The notes: generated by a model from the letters alone, not told the origin. A stretch of 33,209 bases of DNA from an uncultured Clostridia bacterium (GCA_934454035.1 CAKSFY010000012.1:1-33209), one strand, 5' to 3'; shown: positions 16,521-24,029, counted from the first letter of the stretch. A program made the numbers and translations.

Positions 16521-17561
16521 ATGGAGAAAAGATGCGTAAATGTCGGCGGTGTCAAAATCGGCGGAGGAAATCCGGTGTCGATACAGTCAATGACAAATAC
16601 CGACACAAGAGACGCACAAAGTACGGTTTCGCAGATTTTAAAGCTTGAAGAAGCCGGCTGCGAAATAATCAGGGTTGCGGTACCGGATGAGGAAGCTGCC
16701 GCGGCAGTGAAAACAATCAGGGAAAATATTCATATTCCGCTTGTGTGCGATATTCACTTTGACTATCGGCTGGCGCTTGAATGTATGAAAAACGGAGCGG
16801 ATAAGATAAGAATAAATCCGGGCAATATCGGCAGCCGTGACAGAGTCAAAGCGGTTGCGGACATGGCAAAGGACAGGGGAATTCCTATCAGAATCGGCGT
16901 AAACGGCGGCTCACTGGAGAAAGATATTCTGCAAAAATACAAAAGGGCAACCGCCGACGCTTTGGTAGAAAGCGCCGTGCGCCATGTTGCGATTTTGGAC
17001 GAGCTTAATTTTTCGGATATAGTTGTGTCCATGAAGATGTCCGACGTTCCGACCATGCTGGCGGCTTATCGGAAATTTGATAAAATATCGGATATTCCTC
17101 TCCATGTCGGAGTCACCGAAGCAGGAACCCCGAAGGGCGGACTTATGAAGTCTGCCGTCGGCATAGGCGCTCTTTTGTCGGAGGGAATCGGCGACACGGT
17201 AAGGGTATCGCTGACCGCCGACCCGATTAATGAAGTATATGCCGCAAAGGAAATTTTAAAAATACTCGGACTCAAAAAAGGCGGCATTGAAATTGTGTCC
17301 TGCCCGACCTGCGGCAGAACGCAGATAGATTTGATAAGCATTGCCAACGAAGTGGAAAAACGGCTTGAACATATAAATAAAGATATTAAAGTTGCAGTCA
17401 TGGGCTGCGTAGTCAACGGCCCGGGCGAAGCGCGCGACGCGGATATAGGCATTGCCGGCGGAAAAGGCGAAGGGCTTATCTTCCGCCGCGGCGAAATTAT
17501 AAGAAAAGTTCCCGAAAACCGCCTGGTAGACGAGCTTATGAGCGAGGTTGAAAAACTATAA
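16521..17561 (+). CDS. ispG: 4-hydroxy-3-methylbut-2-enyl diphosphate synthase (GcpE)
   Basis: The 346-residue [4Fe-4S] enzyme reductively converts MEcPP to HMBPP, the penultimate MEP-pathway step. The cluster ligands are Cys261 and Cys264 in SCPTCGRTQ, Cys296 in MGCVVNGPGEA and Glu303. The TIM-barrel part is shown by IQSMTNTDTRD and CDIHFDYRLA. The length is that of the short bacterial form. In many Clostridia this gene leads to polC; here it overlaps the start of a small Cys-rich gene, its TAA sharing an A with the next ATG. Confidence 0.97.
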   Translation: MEKRCVNVGGVKIGGGNPVSIQSMTNTDTRDAQSTVSQILKLEEAGCEIIRVAVPDEEAAAAVKTIRENIHIPLVCDIHFDYRLALECMKNGADKIRINPGNIGSRDRVKAVADMAKDRGIPIRIGVNGGSLEKDILQKYKRATADALVESAVRHVAILDELNFSDIVVSMKMSDVPTMLAAYRKFDKISDIPLHVGVTEAGTPKGGLMKSAVGIGALLSEGIGDTVRVSLTADPINEVYAAKEILKILGLKKGGIEIVSCPTCGRTQIDLISIANEVEKRLEHINKDIKVAVMGCVVNGPGEARDADIGIAGGKGEGLIFRRGEIIRKVPENRLVDELMSEVEKL

Positions 17562-17731
17562 TGAACTGTGAGCAATGCATGAATTATGCCTATGATGACG
17601 ACTATGAATGTTATACCTGTCTTATAAATCTTGACGAAGACGAAATGCGCCGGTTTATCGAAGGCACATTCCGTGATTGTCCGTACTATCGTCCCGGGGA
17701 TGAGTATACGATAGTTCGAAAACAATTATAA
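17561..17731 (+). CDS. Small Cys-rich conserved protein (DUF6472-like), 56 residues
   Basis: The ATG overlaps the ispG stop in the form TAATG, so it is translationally coupled to ispG. The 56-residue product has Cys3-x2-Cys6, Cys17-x2-Cys20 and Cys40, a very acidic middle (DDDYE; LDEDEMRRF) and a C-terminus CPYYRPGDEYTIVRKQL. The spacing of four Cys in two CxxC pairs suggests a small zinc or iron-sulfur site. The C-terminal PYYRPGDEYTIVRKQ pattern matches my memory of the uncharacterised family DUF6472 found in Clostridia; this name is not checked. Function is unknown. Coupling to an iron-sulfur enzyme makes a role in metal or redox support conceivable, but that is inference. Confidence 0.8.
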   Translation: MNCEQCMNYAYDDDYECYTCLINLDEDEMRRFIEGTFRDCPYYRPGDEYTIVRKQL

Positions 17732-17733
17732 CC

Positions 17734-17892
17734 CCTCCGCCGCAAATTCTTGCCCGCAGCACTGCTTTTCGCTCGGAGGGGTATCTGCGTACAGCACCGC
17801 TCGCGTCAAAACAGTCCTGCAAGCAATTTTTGCGGCGGAGGAAAGAAGGGCGCAAATTCCGGCGTACAAGCACCGTTTTTGCTCGGGGCGGT
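17734..17892 (+). repeat. Long-range inverted and direct repeats after the ispG operon
   Basis: CCTCCGCCGCAAATT at 17734-17748 recurs, inverted and slightly expanded, at 17819-17841 (GCGGCGGAGG end), giving a stem with a loop of about 65 nt. In addition, the segments beginning CGCAAATTC at 17741 and 17851 are imperfect direct repeats of about 42 nt, sharing GCAC, TTTT and GCTCGG blocks. A further GCGTAC-GCACCG unit sits in the loop. The stretch carries no gene with a ribosome binding site. It may terminate the ispG operon, but no T tract follows. Confidence 0.65.
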
Positions 17893-17939
17893 ACATAACC
17901 TCGGATAACCCCGGCGTCGTTATGATGATTTTATTGAAT

Positions 17940-18040
17940 CCTCCCACCATCCTGACGGATGGTCCCCTCTCCTTTACTATATCCCTCCACCACTTACGCG
18001 GTTCCCCTCCCTTTAGGCAAGGGAGGCGAAGCAGAGGGCA
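17940..18040 (+). repeat. Intergenic structured repeat, copy 2
   Basis: This element aligns end to end with the one at 11714-11814 and has the same length, 101 bp. The three hairpins are retained, with the loop TGAC instead of CAGC in the first, while the middle one (ACCACTTACGCGGT) has partly decayed. Flanking blocks TTATTGAATCC and TACTATATCC show it also consists of two tandem units. It lies in the 553-bp gap 17732-18284 between the small Cys-rich gene and the ligase cassette. Confidence 0.85.
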
Positions 18041-18126
18041 GAGCGAGAGACAAAACCGGACTGTCATTCACTACCTCGGTGCTGCGTTATTTTTAGATAC
18101 GGAGAGGTTTTACGGACTCCGGTACT

Positions 18127-18180
18127 GCCTCCCTTGCTCTAAAGGGAGGTGGGTTTTGCGCAGCAAAAGCCGGAGGGATT
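18127..18180 (-). repeat. Intergenic structured repeat, inverted partial copy 3
   Basis: Read on the minus strand this is the distal part of the same repeat: a CCCTCC opening, a variable hairpin (TTTTGC/GCAAAA here), then CCTCCCTTTAGAGCAAGGGAGGC. The stem bases of the last hairpin are conserved while the middle hairpin has a quite different sequence but still pairs. It faces copy 2 across about 86 nt (18041-18126), so the two can form a larger fold-back. Confidence 0.75.
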
Positions 18181-18284
18181 CAAAAGGTAATAAAGTGCTA
18201 CAGAACCGAAAATCACCGAAAGCGGTGACGGGGATTCAACCAATATAAAAAATATCTTTCGCATGGAAAGGAATGAACATACAA

Positions 18285-19493
18285 ATGAAATTTAAAGAAG
18301 CTGATTTTTTGCCGCTTTTGTTCGGCAACGACATAAATGTTTACAGTGTGGCAAGAGCCATATATGAAGAATACGGATTAAAGTCAAAATGCTTTTGCAA
18401 GGCTCTGAAAAGCACCTGCTACAAAAGCAAAATGATTGATTTGGAGCTTGTGCCGGGACTTGATACTTTTGACATCTTCCAAAAGACGGTTAATGATTAT
18501 GCAAAAAAACACAGTGACAAAAAAATCCTTGCCATCGGCTGCGGAGACAATTATGTTAAATGTCTTGCCGCAAACAAGGGTAAATTTGAAAAAAATGTTA
18601 TAACCCCTTATGCCGATTACGATTTTTTGGAAGCTCTTATGGATAAGGAAAAGTTCTATGCTTTGTGCGAAAAGCACGGAATCGATTATCCGAAAACATT
18701 CATCTGCACGCTTGAAAATAAGGACAAGCTTGATCTTCCTTTCGGTGCGCCATATATAATGAAACCGGCAAATCAGGTGGAATACTACCGGCACCATTTT
18801 GACGGACAGAAAAAGGTGTTTAAGCTGGATACTTTAGAGGAACTTGAAGAGGTTGTCAGAAAGACTTATGAGGCAGGCTATAAAGACCATTTGATAATTC
18901 AGGACTTTCTGCCGGGAGACGATACATATATGAGGGTTCTCACAAGCTACTCCGACAGAAGCGGCAAAGTGAAAATGATGTGCCTGGGTCACGTTCTTTT
19001 GGAGGAGCATACTCCTTACGGAATAGGCAATCACGCGGTTATAATCACCGAGTACGAAAAAGAACTGACCGAAAAGTTCAAGGCACTTCTGGAGGATATA
19101 GGCTATGTGGGATTTTCAAATTTTGATATTAAATTCGACAGCCGTGACGGAAAATATAAAGCGTTTGAGATAAATACAAGACAGGGGCGGAGTAATTTTT
19201 ATGTGACCGGCTCGGGACATAATGTCGCAAAATTGTATGTTGATGATTATATTTACAACAAGCCGATAAAGGAAGATATTGCAAAGAATGAACATTTGTG
19301 GATGGTAGTGCCGAAAAAGGTTGCATTTGATTATGCACCGGCATATAAAGACAGAATGAAAAAGCTGATTAAAGAGAAAAAATATGTAAATCCGCTTTTC
19401 TTTAAACCGGATAACGGTTTAGTAAGAATGTTCCGTCTTTATAAATCTCAGCTTTCGCATTTTGCAAAATTCAAAAAATACTTGGGGAGATAA
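18285..19493 (+). CDS. ATP-grasp carboxylate-amine ligase, D-aspartate ligase-like
   Basis: This protein of about 402 residues has a pre-ATP-grasp Rossmann-like N-terminus (LLFGNDINVYSVARAIYEEY) and an ATP-grasp domain from about residue 110. The nucleotide-lysine strand is PYIMKPANQVEYY, and the metal ligands are in FEINTRQGRSN (Glu295, Asn297). Such enzymes join a carboxylate to an amine through an acyl phosphate. The next gene is an Asp/Glu racemase, the same pairing as the D-aspartate ligase and racemase of Enterococcus faecium, whose ligase is of similar length and adds D-Asp to the lysine side chain of the cell-wall precursor. The frame has ATGs at 18273 and 18285; AAAGGA abuts the first and is 12 nt from the second, so the second is preferred. 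No clear promoter is seen upstream. Acceptor and amino acid are inferred. Confidence 0.82.
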   Translation: MKFKEADFLPLLFGNDINVYSVARAIYEEYGLKSKCFCKALKSTCYKSKMIDLELVPGLDTFDIFQKTVNDYAKKHSDKKILAIGCGDNYVKCLAANKGKFEKNVITPYADYDFLEALMDKEKFYALCEKHGIDYPKTFICTLENKDKLDLPFGAPYIMKPANQVEYYRHHFDGQKKVFKLDTLEELEEVVRKTYEAGYKDHLIIQDFLPGDDTYMRVLTSYSDRSGKVKMMCLGHVLLEEHTPYGIGNHAVIITEYEKELTEKFKALLEDIGYVGFSNFDIKFDSRDGKYKAFEINTRQGRSNFYVTGSGHNVAKLYVDDYIYNKPIKEDIAKNEHLWMVVPKKVAFDYAPAYKDRMKKLIKEKKYVNPLFFKPDNGLVRMFRLYKSQLSHFAKFKKYLGR

Positions 19494-19495
19494 CA

Positions 19496-20212
19496 ATGGA
19501 TAAATTAGGTATAATAGGCGGTATGGGGCCTTTGGCAACGCAGCTTTTATACAAGGAAATAACCGAGAAAACAGACGCGTCATGCGACCAGGAGCACATT
19601 GACATGATTATTTTAAGCCATGCCAAAATGCCGGACAGAACAGAAGCCATACGCTCGGGAAACACGGACGGGATAAAAAGACTTCTTTTAAACGACGCAA
19701 AATTTCTTGAAAAAAACGGAATGGGAGCGATTGCGATTCCGTGCAACACCTCGCATTATTTTTGGGATTATTTGCAGGAGAATGTAAATATTCCGATAAT
19801 TCATATGGTGAGGGAAACCGTCCGCAGTGTTGCGGCAAGCGGCAAAAAGAAAATCGGCGTTCTGGCAACAGACGGAACGGTCTGCACGGGAATATACAAA
19901 AAGGAATGTGAAAAGGCGGGAGTGCAGTATTTTACTCCCGACGCGGAGCATCAAAAGCTCGTCATGAAGATTATATATGACCAGATAAAAAAAGGACTGC
20001 CCGGCAGTGATGACGACTTTGCAAAAATTGATGAGCATTTGAGAGAAAACGGCTGTGACGCCGGGATTTTGGCTTGTACGGAGCTTTCGTGCTATGCAAA
20101 ACAGGGCGGTATCAGCAAATTTTATACCGACGCACTGGACATACTCTGCGAAAAATCGATTTTATTGTGCGGAGCAAAATTAAAAAAATCGGAGGATTCG
20201 GATAATGGCTGA
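19496..20212 (+). CDS. Aspartate/glutamate racemase family protein
   Basis: This 238-residue, cofactor-independent racemase has the N-terminal IGGMGPLAT and two catalytic cysteines, Cys83 in AIPCNTSHYF and Cys194 in ILACTELSC. IGGMGP and PCNTSH are typical of aspartate racemases rather than of MurI, which starts with a different DSG-type motif. It would convert L-Asp to D-Asp (or possibly Glu). Only 2 nt separate it from the ATP-grasp gene, and its stop overlaps the next ATG by 8 nt, so the three genes are co-expressed. The likely role is to supply the D-amino acid used by the adjacent ligase. A short hydrophilic tail (KLKKSEDSDNG) follows the fold. Confidence 0.88.
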   Translation: MDKLGIIGGMGPLATQLLYKEITEKTDASCDQEHIDMIILSHAKMPDRTEAIRSGNTDGIKRLLLNDAKFLEKNGMGAIAIPCNTSHYFWDYLQENVNIPIIHMVRETVRSVAASGKKKIGVLATDGTVCTGIYKKECEKAGVQYFTPDAEHQKLVMKIIYDQIKKGLPGSDDDFAKIDEHLRENGCDAGILACTELSCYAKQGGISKFYTDALDILCEKSILLCGAKLKKSEDSDNG

Positions 20213-22559
20213 TTTGAATACTTATAAAGCGGCTCTTGAAAAAGAGGGAATTATAACAGATTTCAAAATATCGGAAAACAGGGAAGTTTCCTATATATCC
20301 TACGACTCGCAGGATATTAAGCCGGATACGCTTTTTGTGTGCAAGGGCGCGCATTTTAAGGAGGAATACCTTTCGGGCGCGGTCAAAGGCGGAGCTTTTT
20401 GCTATATTTCGGAAAAAAAGTATGATGTCGGTTCGGATTATATTATTGTAAGCGACATCAGACTTGCAATGGGAATAGCGGTAAATCTTTTTTATGAAAA
20501 TGTGTGGAATAAGTTCAATCTTATAGGAATAACCGGCACAAAAGGCAAGTCAACCACCGCTTATTTTGTAAAATATATACTTGACGAGTATCTTTCGGCG
20601 GAAAACAAACCCAAAAGCGGAATAATCTCGTCTATAGATACTTATGACGGAGTTGAAAGCTTTGAATCTCATCTGACAACTCCCGAACCGTTCGATCTGC
20701 ACAGACATTTTAAAAATGCGGCGGACAGCGGAATTGATTATGTGACCATGGAGGTTTCCAGCCAGGCACTTAAATATGACAGAGTTTACGGAGTAAAATT
20801 CGGCGTAGGCTGCTATTTAAATATCGGCGAGGACCATATCAGCGATATAGAACACCCCGATTTCGACGATTATTTTTATTCAAAGATGAAGATTTTCGGA
20901 CAGACCGAGACTGCCTGTGTCAGCCTTGATACGCTCAGACTCGGCGAGGTTTTAAAGGCTGCGTCAAAGTGCAAAAGAGTTATCACTTTCAGCACAGAGG
21001 ACAAATCGGCGGATATTTATGCCTATGACATAAAAAAGGTCGGGAACGATACTTCCTTTATGGTGCACACTCCCGATTTTGAAGGTGAGTTCACCCTGAC
21101 AATTCCGGGACTTTTCAATGTTCAGAATGCGCTTGCGGCAATTGCGATTTGCCACGCGCTGGAAATTCCGGCTCATTATATGTATGTGGGTCTTATGAAA
21201 GCACGCTCCTCGGGCAGAATGGAAATCTATCAGAATTCCGACAACAATGTAATTGTAATAGTGGATTATGCGCATAACAAGCTCAGCTTTGAGAATTTAT
21301 ATAAGTCTGTCTTAAAGGAATTTCCCGGCAGAAAAATATATACCGTTTTCGGCTGCCCCGGTTATAAAGCTATTCAAAGACGGCACGACTTGGGCGAGCT
21401 GTCCGGAAAATATTCGGACAAGACCTTTATAACGGAGGAGGACCCGGGCGAAGAACCGCTTATAAATATCTGCCGCGACATTGCCGAAAATGTTAAAGCT
21501 GCAGGCGGAAAATACGAAATAATCGAGGACAGGGGCGAAGCGATAAAACAGGCGATATTTGAGGACGACGCAAAAAAAATCGTTCTTGTTACGGGAAAGG
21601 GAAACGAAACCCGTCAAAAGCGCGGCAGAGAGTATATCCCGTGCATGACAGATGTTGAATATACTCACAAATATCTGAAAGAATATGACGTTTCCAAAAA
21701 TATAGACGCGTCCGAAAAAATCGGCAGCTTTCACGACATTCTGCCGGCTTTCCGCAAGCTTTACAACAAGACAATAGTAATTAAGCTCGGCGGCAGCGCA
21801 TTGGAAGAAAATGAAGTGATTGAGGATATTTACGAGGATATTTCCCTTTTGAAAATGGTCGGCGCGAGAGTGGCTTTGGTGCACGGCGGCGGAAAGAAAA
21901 TTTCAAAAACGCTTGCACGACTCGGAATCAAAACCGAATTTAAAAACGGTTACCGCGTCACCGATTCGGACAGCGTGGAAGCGGTGGAAATGGTGCTTTC
22001 GGGTTCGGTGAACAAGTCAATTGTCGAGGGACTTGAAAAAAATAAAATGAAAGCGGTCGGAATTTCCGGCAAGGACGCAGGTCTTTTTACCGCAGCAAAA
22101 AAGACAGTCCCCGAGGGTGACATCGGATTTGTGGGCGAAATAGAAAGCGTTGATTCTTCATTTATAAAACTTTTGCTCGATAACGACTACGTGCCGGTAA
22201 TCTCGCCGGTCGGAGCGGACGGGGACGGAAACACGCTTAATATAAACGCCGACGACGCGGCTTTGGCAGTTGCGGAAAGCATAAATGCCGACACACTCGT
22301 ATTTGCAACCGATGTTGACGGAATACTTTTGGATGTCAATAACGACAAAACGATTGTGCATTATATGAATAAGGAAAAAGCAAAAATGCTGATTGAAAAT
22401 GACATGATAGCGGGCGGCATGCTTCCTAAACTCAAAAACTGTGTAAAATCAATCGAAAACGGGGTTAATGAGGTCGTTATATTAAACGGCAGGGTAAAAT
22501 ATAATATAGTGTCAAATTTTATCAACCCTAACAAAATTGGGACGACAATCGGTAAATAA
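20205..22559 (+). CDS. Fusion of MurE-like ligase and acetylglutamate kinase-like domain
   Basis: This is one uninterrupted 784-residue frame with GGAGG 9 nt before the ATG. Residues 1-495 are a complete Mur ligase of the MurE type: P-loop GITGTKGKST (108-117), the MEVSSQAL block (182-189), the carbamylation-type Lys227 in YFYSKMKIF, VDYAHN (353-358) and a C-terminal domain with VTGKGNETR. Where meso-DAP-adding MurE enzymes have DNPR this one has EDPG (412-415), so the third amino acid is probably not meso-DAP. After a linker (about 496-518), residues 520-784 are a full acetylglutamate kinase: IKLGGSA, VHGGGKK, NGYRVTD, NINADDAALAVA and GGMLPKLKN. ArgB catalyses the second step towards ornithine and arginine. 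Neither half shows damage. What the fusion does is unknown; options are given in the findings. Confidence 0.9.
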   Translation: MADLNTYKAALEKEGIITDFKISENREVSYISYDSQDIKPDTLFVCKGAHFKEEYLSGAVKGGAFCYISEKKYDVGSDYIIVSDIRLAMGIAVNLFYENVWNKFNLIGITGTKGKSTTAYFVKYILDEYLSAENKPKSGIISSIDTYDGVESFESHLTTPEPFDLHRHFKNAADSGIDYVTMEVSSQALKYDRVYGVKFGVGCYLNIGEDHISDIEHPDFDDYFYSKMKIFGQTETACVSLDTLRLGEVLKAASKCKRVITFSTEDKSADIYAYDIKKVGNDTSFMVHTPDFEGEFTLTIPGLFNVQNALAAIAICHALEIPAHYMYVGLMKARSSGRMEIYQNSDNNVIVIVDYAHNKLSFENLYKSVLKEFPGRKIYTVFGCPGYKAIQRRHDLGELSGKYSDKTFITEEDPGEEPLINICRDIAENVKAAGGKYEIIEDRGEAIKQAIFEDDAKKIVLVTGKGNETRQKRGREYIPCMTDVEYTHKYLKEYDVSKNIDASEKIGSFHDILPAFRKLYNKTIVIKLGGSALEENEVIEDIYEDISLLKMVGARVALVHGGGKKISKTLARLGIKTEFKNGYRVTDSDSVEAVEMVLSGSVNKSIVEGLEKNKMKAVGISGKDAGLFTAAKKTVPEGDIGFVGEIESVDSSFIKLLLDNDYVPVISPVGADGDGNTLNINADDAALAVAESINADTLVFATDVDGILLDVNNDKTIVHYMNKEKAKMLIENDMIAGGMLPKLKNCVKSIENGVNEVVILNGRVKYNIVSNFINPNKIGTTIGK

Positions 22560-22623
22560 TGAACATATTTTGCTTTAAATTCATAAAATATTTCGCAAAA
22601 GTCGTTAAAAATATTGAAATGTA

Positions 22624-22652
22624 TTGACAAACGTGCTCGAAAATAGTAAAAT
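22624..22652 (+). promoter_or_regulatory. livJ operon promoter
   Basis: A perfect TTGACA (22624-22629), a 17-nt spacer and TAAAAT (22647-22652) precede the branched-chain amino acid importer. In the resulting 5' leader a 6-bp hairpin GCCGCA/TGCGGC (22671-22687) sits just upstream of the ribosome binding site. Confidence 0.85.
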
Positions 22653-22708
22653 AATTAACAAAAATAAAGAGCCGCACAAAATGCGGCGAAAAGTGGAGGA
22701 TGATTATT

Positions 22709-23878
22709 GTGAAAAAGGTTATATCTTTTGTATTGGCAGGAGTAATGGCAGCAGGTCTTCTGGCAGGCTGCGGTTCAAACGGAACCGATTCAAACGCATC
22801 TGAGGGCTCGGGCTCTTCTGCAATCAAAATCGGCGGTGTCGGCCCCTTGACAGGTGCAGCCGCTATATACGGAAATGCCGCTAAAAACGGTGCACAAATT
22901 GCGGTTGATGAAATCAACGCTAAAGGCGATCTTAAGTTTGAACTCAAATATGAGGATGACGAAAACGACGCCGAAAAATCGGTTAATGCATACAACAATC
23001 TGAAAGACTGGGGCATGCAGGTATCTTTGGGCAGCGTAACAACACAGCCCTGTATCGCAGTTGCTTCGGAAATCAAATCGGATAAAATTTTTGCACTTAC
23101 ACCTTCGGCTTCTTCGCCTGAGGTTGTAAAAGACAATGACTATATGTTCCAGATGTGCTTTACAGACCCTAACCAGGGTTCGGCTTCGGCAAAATATATC
23201 AAGGAACAGAATCTGGGAACAAAAATCGGTATTATCTATAACAACTCGGACGCTTACTCAACAGGTATTTATCAAAAGTTTGTTGCGGAAGCACAGACGC
23301 TCGGACTTGAAGTGGTAAGCGAAAAGACATTTACTGATGACTCGGCAAACGACTTTACTTCGCAGCTTAACGATATTAAGGCAGCGGGTGCAGACCTCGT
23401 GTTCCTTCCGATTTACTACACACCGGCTTCATTGATTCTGACTCAGGCAAAGAAAATGCAGTATGAGCCGAAATTCTTCGGAGTTGACGGTATGGACGGA
23501 ATCCTGACAGTTAAAAACTTCGACACAAGCCTTGCAGAGAATGTTATGCTATTGACACCGTTCTCGGCAGACGCACAGGACGAATTGACAAAGAACTTCG
23601 TTTCAACATATAACGAAAAATTCGGTGAAACACCGAACCAGTTCGCAGCTGACGCTTACGACTGCGTATATGCAATCTATGAAGTATGCAAATCTCAGAA
23701 TGTAACTGCTGATATGACGGCTCAGGAAATCGGCGAAAAGCTCAAGACAGGTTTCACCGATTCAGCTTTCAAGTTTAACGGATTGACCGGCTCGGATATG
23801 TCATGGGCAACAACCGGTGAAGTTTCCAAAGAGCCAAAAGGTATGATTATCAAAAACGGCGCTTATGTCGGAATGTAA
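22709..23878 (+). CDS. livJ: Branched-chain amino acid-binding lipoprotein
   Basis: This 389-residue substrate-binding protein is of the LivJ/type I periplasmic-binding fold. The signal peptide ends in the lipobox LLAGC (Cys21), followed by a Ser/Gly-rich linker. KIGGVGPLTGAAAIYGNAAKNGAQIAVDEIN is the diagnostic start of the family, given here only in outline: a GPLTG ligand loop and then the first helix. ALTPSASSPE and GIIYNNSDAYSTG are further blocks. Two starts are possible: ATG 22700 abuts GGAGG, while GTG 22709 is 9 nt from it and gives the cleaner signal peptide (MKKVISF), so GTG is chosen. It is the first gene of the operon; the ligand could be Leu/Ile/Val or another small solute. Confidence 0.9.
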   Translation: MKKVISFVLAGVMAAGLLAGCGSNGTDSNASEGSGSSAIKIGGVGPLTGAAAIYGNAAKNGAQIAVDEINAKGDLKFELKYEDDENDAEKSVNAYNNLKDWGMQVSLGSVTTQPCIAVASEIKSDKIFALTPSASSPEVVKDNDYMFQMCFTDPNQGSASAKYIKEQNLGTKIGIIYNNSDAYSTGIYQKFVAEAQTLGLEVVSEKTFTDDSANDFTSQLNDIKAAGADLVFLPIYYTPASLILTQAKKMQYEPKFFGVDGMDGILTVKNFDTSLAENVMLLTPFSADAQDELTKNFVSTYNEKFGETPNQFAADAYDCVYAIYEVCKSQNVTADMTAQEIGEKLKTGFTDSAFKFNGLTGSDMSWATTGEVSKEPKGMIIKNGAYVGM

Positions 23879-23923
23879 TTATAACTGAACAACAAAAGGG
23901 TAAAAATTACCCGGAGGGATTAT

Positions 23924-23973
23924 AAAAAGGAGTATGGGGACCGGCTATGTCTTGTGTCTCCCTCCTTTTTGTT
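23924..23973 (+). terminator. Terminator-like hairpin between livJ and livH
   Basis: AAAAAGGAG (23924-23932) pairs with CTCCTTTTT (23962-23970), and an inner GGGGA/TCTCC stem extends it. A smaller perfect hairpin GGGTAA/TTACCC precedes it at 23898-23912. As in the nucleoside importer operon, partial termination here would favour the binding protein over the membrane components. Confidence 0.7.
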
Positions 23974-24029
23974 GCTTATGGGAAAAGGAAGTTATTTGTT
24001 AAAATTGAAAGGGGAGTCAGTATAAAATT

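Noticed and set aside
17066..17725. 219-residue frame on the minus strand opposite ispG and the small Cys-rich gene
   Set aside because: It covers two supported genes on the other strand and shows no family motif.
17734..18180. CRISPR array
   Set aside because: The repeats are few, long, imperfect and in mixed orientation, without regular spacers or cas genes.
18200..18245. tRNA-like segment with a GATTCAA motif
   Set aside because: No acceptor stem, anticodon arm or D arm can be folded around it.
20205..22559. Frameshift or assembly artefact joining murE and argB
   Set aside because: Both halves are in the same frame with full-length domains, a natural linker and no leftover start or ribosome binding site at the junction that I can see.
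23935..24003. Possible 22-residue leader peptide in the livJ-livH gap
   Set aside because: The GGAG is only 1 nt from the ATG, the frame overlaps the terminator stem, and the peptide (no run of Leu, Ile or Val codons) does not look like an attenuation leader.
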